This document shows, piece by piece, positions 62,705 to 64,000 of a stretch of 64,000 nucleotides of DNA. The number at the start of each line of letters is the position of its first letter. The first letter of the stretch is position 1. This DNA is from Pseudomonas gingeri (GTDB lineage Bacteria; Pseudomonadota; Gammaproteobacteria; Pseudomonadales; Pseudomonadaceae). Below the pieces are notes generated by a model. The model worked only from the letters and a program-made list of their open reading frames with translations, did no database searches and was not told the DNA's origin. Both the position numbers and the translations under genes were made by a program. The stretch is from assembly GCF_013385425.1 (NCBI RefSeq), contig NZ_JACAQA010000003.1:248001-312000 (forward strand), in the 5' to 3' direction.

Positions 62705-64000
62705 ATGTCCCTGATAGTTCTACTGCTTCTGCCTTTTATCGGCAGCTGTCTGGCGGCCCTGCTGCCGCATAACGCCCGCAACAGTGAATCCATCCTGGCC
62801 GGTGTCATCGCCCTGGTCGGCACCCTGCAGATGGCGCTGCTCTACCCGCAGATCGCCCACGGCGGTGTGATTCACGAAACCATCAATTGGCTGCCCAGCC
62901 TGGGGCTGAACTTCGTCCTGCGCCTGGATGGCTTCGCCTGGTTGTTCTCCATGCTGGTGCTGGGCATCGGTACCCTGGTGTCGCTGTACGCTCGCTACTA
63001 CATGTCGCCGGAAGATCCGGTGCCGCGCTTTTTCGCCTTTTTCCTGGCCTTTATGGGCGCCATGCTCGGCCTGGTGCTGTCCGGCAACCTGATCCAGATC
63101 GTGTTCTTCTGGGAACTGACCAGCCTGTTCTCCTTCCTGCTGATCGGCTATTGGCACCACCGCAGTGATGCCCGTCGCGGTGCCTATATGGCGCTGACGG
63201 TTACCGGCGCCGGCGGTCTGTGCCTGCTGGCGGGGGTATTGATTCTCGGCCATGTGGTCGGCAGCTATGACCTGGACACTGTGTTGGCGGCCGGCGATAA
63301 AATCCGTGCCCACGTCCTGTACCCGGTCCTACTGCCACTAATCCTGATCGGCGCCCTGAGCAAGAGCGCGCAGTTCCCATTCCACTTCTGGCTGCCCCAC
63401 GCCATGGCCGCGCCGACTCCGGTTTCGGCCTATCTGCACTCGGCGACCATGGTCAAGGCCGGGGTGTTTCTCCTCGCCCGACTGTGGCCGTCGCTCTCCG
63501 GCAGCGACGAGTGGTTCTGGATTGTCGGCGGTGCCGGCGCCGCAACCCTGATGCTCGGCGCCTACTGCGCCATGTTCCAGAACGACCTCAAGGGCCTGCT
63601 GGCCTACTCCACCATCAGCCACCTGGGCCTGATCACCCTGCTGCTGGGCCTGAACAGCCCACTGGCCGCCGTGGCCGCGGTGTTCCACATTCTCAACCAT
63701 GCGACCTTCAAGGCCTCGCTGTTCATGGCCGCCGGCATCATCGACCATGAAAGCGGCACCCGCGATATCCGCAAGCTCAGCGGCCTGATCAAGCTGATTC
63801 CGTTCACCGCGACCCTGGCGATGGTCGCCAGTGCCTCCATGGCCGGGGTGCCGCTGCTCAACGGCTTCCTCTCCAAGGAAATGTTCTTCGCCGAAACGGT
63901 GTTCATCAATTCCACGGCCTGGGTCGAAACGGCCCTGCCGGTGATTGCCACCCTCGCCGGCACCTTCAGCGTCGCCTACTCGCTGCGCTTTACCGTCGAT
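62705..64000 (+). CDS. Monovalent cation/H+ antiporter subunit A (Mrp/Pha), 5' part
   Basis: The gene starts at 62705 and runs off the window; 432 residues are visible. It is a NuoL-like protein: FFWELTSLFSFLLIGYWHHR, KSAQFPFHFWLPHAMAAPTP (conserved Lys/His of the proton path), HSATMVKAGVFLLARLWPSL, NDLKGLLAYSTISHLGLITL, ASASMAGVPLLNGFLSKEMF. PhaAB/MrpA is the large subunit of a multi-protein Na+ or K+/H+ antiporter; the other subunits should follow beyond the window. Confidence 0.92.
   Translation, partial: MSLIVLLLLPFIGSCLAALLPHNARNSESILAGVIALVGTLQMALLYPQIAHGGVIHETINWLPSLGLNFVLRLDGFAWLFSMLVLGIGTLVSLYARYYMSPEDPVPRFFAFFLAFMGAMLGLVLSGNLIQIVFFWELTSLFSFLLIGYWHHRSDARRGAYMALTVTGAGGLCLLAGVLILGHVVGSYDLDTVLAAGDKIRAHVLYPVLLPLILIGALSKSAQFPFHFWLPHAMAAPTPVSAYLHSATMVKAGVFLLARLWPSLSGSDEWFWIVGGAGAATLMLGAYCAMFQNDLKGLLAYSTISHLGLITLLLGLNSPLAAVAAVFHILNHATFKASLFMAAGIIDHESGTRDIRKLSGLIKLIPFTATLAMVASASMAGVPLLNGFLSKEMFFAETVFINSTAWVETALPVIATLAGTFSVAYSLRFTVD

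Noticed and set aside
1..64000. CRISPR array or intact transposase
   Set aside because: No regularly spaced repeats and no complete IS gene were seen; the only repeats are the REP pair and short local ones.

Overview
The window looks like chromosomal DNA of a fluorescent-group Pseudomonas. The evidence is the GC-rich coding sequence, the benABCD and catBCA catabolic genes with their dedicated regulators, a MuxABC-OpmB type efflux operon, a DUF1652 protein, an SfnB-type dehydrogenase and a Pseudomonas-type REP element. The assignment rests on gene content only. No alignment was run.

Layout. 0.1-4.2 kb: an operon of a sugar-type porin, an NHL/beta-propeller protein and a Tat-exported DyP peroxidase (EfeB-like), with two overlapping Fur-box-like sequences upstream. 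4.4-6.5 kb: a small Met/His/Cys-rich exported protein, a beta-barrel protein and a TlpA thioredoxin. 6.6-14.9 kb: the complete benzoate to muconolactone route (benABCD, benR, catA, catC, catB, and divergent catR), with recognisable BenR and CatR operators. 14.9-17.5 kb: an unknown protein, a ClC-family channel and a peroxiredoxin. 17.5-22.3 kb: a gamma-glutamyltransferase with a polar amino-acid ABC transporter and a GntR regulator. 22.4-27.8 kb: DUF1652, a PAS-PAS-PAS-LuxR regulator, a secreted esterase, and a nucleoside permease with a Tsx-like channel. 27.8-32.3 kb: a large TPR-like membrane protein, a DUF3142 lipoprotein and a squalene-synthase-like enzyme. 32.4-41.3 kb: muxABC-opmB. 41.7-44.1 kb: a periplasmic lactonase-like propeller, a DUF3224 protein and a LysE exporter.

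44-50 kb is visibly AT-richer and more mosaic. It holds a His-rich repeat protein, a GNAT, a VOC protein, a PL7 alginate lyase, a DUF6338 membrane protein with a tiny coupled proline-rich ORF, an antitoxin-like fragment and a cupin. It ends at a tRNA-Cys. A 26-residue C-terminal remnant of a tyrosine recombinase lies just beyond the tRNA 3' end, so this looks like an eroded island at a tRNA attachment site.

50.2-61 kb: an FAD/NAD(P)-binding protein; a five-gene branched-chain-type ABC transporter with an AMP-binding-like gene that has lost its ATP-binding motif; and an organosulfur-type oxidation set (NtaA/DszA-type flavin monooxygenase, a truncated acyl-CoA-dehydrogenase-like ORF, an SfnB dehydrogenase). 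61-64 kb: a divergent XRE-cupin regulator and EamA transporter, then the start of an Mrp/Pha antiporter subunit A that runs off the end.

Most genes are on the minus strand in tightly packed operons, often with 4-bp ATGA stop/start overlaps. The catabolic block works as a unit: BenR should switch on benABCD with benzoate, BenABC and BenD give catechol, CatA opens the ring, and CatB and CatC make muconolactone under CatR control. Downstream pca genes and a benzoate transporter are not in the window.
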